Shown piece by piece: positions 61,240 through 64,000 of a stretch of 64,000 nucleotides of DNA. Under the pieces are notes generated by a model, which was not told the origin of the DNA, did not search any database, and was given only the letters and a program-made list of their open reading frames with translations. Position 1 is the stretch's first letter, and the number at the start of each line of letters is the position of its first letter. The stretch is from NCBI GenBank assembly GCA_045837725.1, contig JBEWZL010000272.1:124001-188000 (forward strand), in the 5' to 3' direction. This DNA is from Vermamoeba vermiformis. Its lineage: Eukaryota; Tubulinea; Echinamoebida. The translations under genes were made by a program, and so were the position numbers.

Positions 61240-63235
61240 ATGTTACAGTCGAAAATTCAGAATCCATTAGCTTACGAGCTAGAAGAGGCAGAAAAGAGCA
61301 ATATTGAGCACGAAAAATACCACGAAAATCTGCAAGAAGTAATTGCAAGCATAAGCCAGCTGAAACGCTTGACGACAACAGAGGAGCGCGAATTGAGAAT
61401 GGCCAAAAATTGGCTTATTTACACAGATCAATTAGCATTATCAAATCTATCCAAATTGAAGTGTCGACAAATCGCTTTGACTTCGCCTGTAAAAGAAGCA
61501 CTTTGCAAATCCACAAGCAGCTCAAACTACGATAAAAATCTCATAGATGAATTCACCAGCGTCGTCGATGACAGTGCATCTGCTATTGACCAAACAGCCA
61601 CTAGAGTATACAATTGTGCATACAACGTTTTTCATTCGATAAAAACCAAACTTGAAGCAAAGGCAGAAAACGATACTTTGGACGAATGGACGCTAATGAT
61701 AGACACTGTTGTAGCGCTTGTCAAGGCCTACGTTACAACATATTGCAAGAATCTTTTTGATATCGAGTATGATAGTACAATTGACGGTCAACGCGTCCTG
61801 ACTTTAAAATTTATCTGGATGACAATCGCTCGTTGCCAATTTTGCTTTGCGAAGTTTCTAAGGAGGCTATGGGAATATTAGATCATTTCACAGTTGTGCA
61901 TAAAGACGGGATGAGGCTTCCCACCATGATGCAACAACTTCTTCGGAAGCAACTCCGTCGGGTGCCCATCGAGAGCGCAGGCATATTTGGAATATTGGTT
62001 GGTAAGAAACTTATTAGTATTGCCTTAGAATCGTTCTGATTTATTATTCTAGGTCAGTTTGATATTCGAATTGTGTTCATGAAAGCAATTTGCAAGAACA
62101 ACTTATGGGCCTTTCCTATCCACCAGGTGGGGCGTGCACTAAATATAAAGCAACCGAGAAGCTTTACGCACTTTTTCAACGCCCTGGCACAAGTTGAATC
62201 GTTTGCGCAGGAAGTAAAGCGTGCTGCTCAACCAGAGGAGATTGTTCGACACTTTCCAATATTCCCCGAAAATCCAGAGCCAGGAAGAAGGTCTGCTAAA
62301 GAGCCTAAGAGTGATCAAAACACAGGCAACAATAACACAAACTCGGGGAGTAGCCGTCAACATACGTCTTTCAAGCAACAATTTTTGCCAAATTTGGAAG
62401 GAACGTTGAAGGATGTGAGAGAATTCGAAGAGAATTGTTATTCTGCTATTTGGAAGCGCGGAGATGAAGCCGAAGACGTGTTTATCATCACAAAGACTGC
62501 TTGTGACACTCGTGAGATCGAATTTTTGAAGGAAAGCAACTGTCGAACGATTGTCAAGCTGTTACACTCAGAAATCAACTCACAAACCGAAGGTATTAAT
62601 TATTATTTATATGCCTCACATGTCAAGTTACACTAACCAGTTTAAAGATGAAGTTACGTACACGTTAGTATTGCCATTTTTGGAAGTGGAAGATTTTGTG
62701 CCCTACGGACTCGTTAATCACCTAACATTTGCTCGCGATATTCTCGAGGCGATAGATCATATCCACACAAAGCATATAGTTCATCGAGATATCAAACCGG
62801 GCAATATTGGACGATCGCTAGATGGAAATTGGATCTTGTTCGACTTTAACAACGCAACAAGGTTATTAGAAGAAAATAATTACAGGTCATTTAGTGAAGG
62901 TGTTGGCACTGAAGATTTTATGGCTCCTGAAGTCATGAAAGTGGATCCGCAGCTTGGTTATGATTGTAAAGCGGATCTATTCAGCTTTGGCAAAGCATTG
63001 TTAGAAATGTGTCAGACGAATTCGGTAACTAATATTGATATACTTTGGTGGTATTTTAACTTCGTATTAGAGAAAATTTTATGCCCCAATCCAGCTAATC
63101 GCGGATGTGTGCACGAGAGCTGATCCAAACCAGCGACCAGAAATCAGCGACTTGTTGCAGTTTGTGCAACTTAATCTCGACAAAGTTATGTTGAAGAAGG
63201 AAAAGCAAGCTGCGAAGAAAACAATCTCTGATTAG
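61240..63235 (+). CDS. Atypical protein kinase with unrecognised helical N-terminus
   Basis: About five exons. The N-terminal about 330 residues are mostly helical, with a coiled-coil start (YELEEAEKSNIEHEKYHENL), and match no domain I know. An Asn/Ser-rich linker (DQNTGNNNTNSGSSRQHT) precedes a compact kinase domain: VFIITKTA with the likely ATP-binding Lys, EIEFLKES for helix C, catalytic loop HIVHRDIKPGNIG, metal motif FDFNNAT (DFN in place of DFG), GTEDFMAPEV for the APE region, KADLFSFGKALLEM, and RADPNQRPEISDLL for the last Arg motif. A glycine-rich loop is not evident. It ends KQAAKKTISD. It is probably catalytically able but unusual. The 3' end directly adjoins an ankyrin-gene relic. 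Confidence 0.75.
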
Positions 63236-63239
63236 GGGC

Positions 63240-63500
63240 GTGGACAACGTTTTCGAAATGCTGCAAACTCGCACATGTGTTCTGTTGGTATGCATTCAAG
63301 CTACTCAATGGTAAGGCACTCATATGTTAAACTTTTTACGATGTTATCTTCTGCTCTGACTAAATGTTGGTTGCAAAATAGCGGGTGCGGATCCAACGAT
63401 CCGAAACAACAAAGCTGAAACACCGCTTGATTTCGTTCCTGAACTCTTAGAATACTGCAAAGATATCTATCCGACATTGAATGGAAATAATGCGCACAAT
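63240..63500 (+). pseudogene. 3'-end relic of an F-box/ankyrin paralogue
   Basis: Remains of the last two exons of a family member: an exon piece ending in LLNG-type sequence (compare ILLDG in paralogue B), a short intron ending AATAG, then AGADPTIRNNKAETPLDFVP, the equivalent of AGADPYIKNNRGETPLSYVP. No upstream exons remain; the DNA immediately before is the kinase gene. It lies just upstream of the next full family member, as expected if the array was once continuous. Confidence 0.8.
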
Positions 63501-63643
63501 ATTTTGCAACTCTGTATAATTCTGTATGAGATGGAACACACTGGCAGAAAAAATAAAGAAGCACGCGCACTCCGTCAACAAATCAAAAGACAAAGCTTTA
63601 GAACTTTAATTTTTAGTATGGCAGGAATTATTAACGACCAACA

Positions 63644-64000
63644 ATGGAAGCAACGAAAGTCGAGTTGGTGGACGACATCTGGATTTACATTTTCAACTTC
63701 CTGTCGCTGTATGAAAAAGCCAAATTGTCCCAGGTAAATAATTGTTATCGATGTATTAGTAAATAATAATTGACTTTTTTGTTTCGAATAAGCAGAAATT
63801 ATTTTTGGTCGTTGAATCCACTTATGCGCTCATAATTAACCTTATTAAATTTGAAGCAGTCCGTATGTTATATTTATTAACAATAATAGAAAATTAGTAC
63901 GAAATTAATTCGGTATCAATAGATCTCGAAGAGGTTGCAATCTATATTGGCCAACCCTTCAACTTGGCCAGTCATCGAGATAGAAATAACAAAAAAGTCA
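63644..64000 (+). CDS. F-box/LRR-like/ankyrin protein, paralogue D (5' end, partial)
   Basis: The first exon MEATKVELVDDIWIYIFNFL ends LSQ at a GTAAAT donor, in the same place as in A-C. After an intron ending CAATAG the second exon starts ISKRLQSILANPSTWPVIEI, corresponding to VSKSWREIARHPVNWTRLEV in A. The gene runs off the window. It shows that the family continues downstream. Confidence 0.8.

Noticed and set aside
61771-61852. Frameshift in the kinase gene
   Set aside because: A GT-AG intron from GTACAA to GCGAAG joins the frames neatly (phase 1, giving EYDISKEAMG), so a normal intron is the simpler reading.

Overview
The window is nuclear DNA of an intron-dense, moderately AT-rich protist, most likely a free-living amoeba (Amoebozoa; a protosteloid or variosean relative would fit). 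This is inferred from many short GT-AG introns (mostly about 45-130 nt, donors GTAAGT or GTACGT, acceptors TAG or CAG), compact gene spacing, and an unusual gene mix. The mix includes sterol synthesis, augmin, a RhoGEF with a Ras-binding domain, a fungal-type Zn2Cys6 regulator, a Crinkler-like NTPase and expanded F-box/ankyrin proteins. I cannot name the species from sequence alone.

Layout. 1-16.5 kb: an augmin HAUS2/AUG2-like subunit; APC/C subunit CDC27/APC3 with a tRNA-Asn gene nested in one intron; an intronless LRR (RNI-type) protein; a secreted class 3 lipase with reading-frame breaks (minus); two tandem maltose-type O-acetyltransferases; importin beta (minus). 16.8-23.3 kb, all minus: a Ras-binding-domain RhoGEF, squalene monooxygenase, and a type I membrane protein. 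23.7-29.2 kb, plus: a nuclear-targeted SAM/P-loop NTPase/nuclease-like/HhH protein of Crinkler type, and a secreted patatin-like phospholipase. 29.3-38.7 kb: mitochondrial bS18m with a long N-terminal extension, an F-box-like orphan, a highly divergent intronless tubulin homologue that lacks the GTP-binding loops (minus), a cytochrome P450 (minus), and a METTL21-type methyltransferase.

38.8-64 kb is dominated by a tandem family of large F-box/LRR-like/ankyrin genes: three complete copies, one partial internal duplicate, one isolated 3'-end relic, and the 5' end of a fourth gene leaving the window. A Zn2Cys6 regulator, an ABCG transporter (with a -1 frame change at an A AAA AAG site) and an unusual protein kinase sit between the relic and the main array, so the array has apparently been split.

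Several genes touch mitosis and the cytoskeleton (augmin, APC3, importin beta, RhoGEF, divergent tubulin), but nothing shows that they work as one cluster; the order looks like an ordinary mixed eukaryotic locus. The most unusual items are the nucleotide-site-less tubulin, the Crinkler-like nuclease/HhH protein, the F-box/ankyrin array with local sequence homogenisation, and the possible ribosomal frameshift in the ABCG gene. No retroelement, Polinton or viral insertion was recognised.
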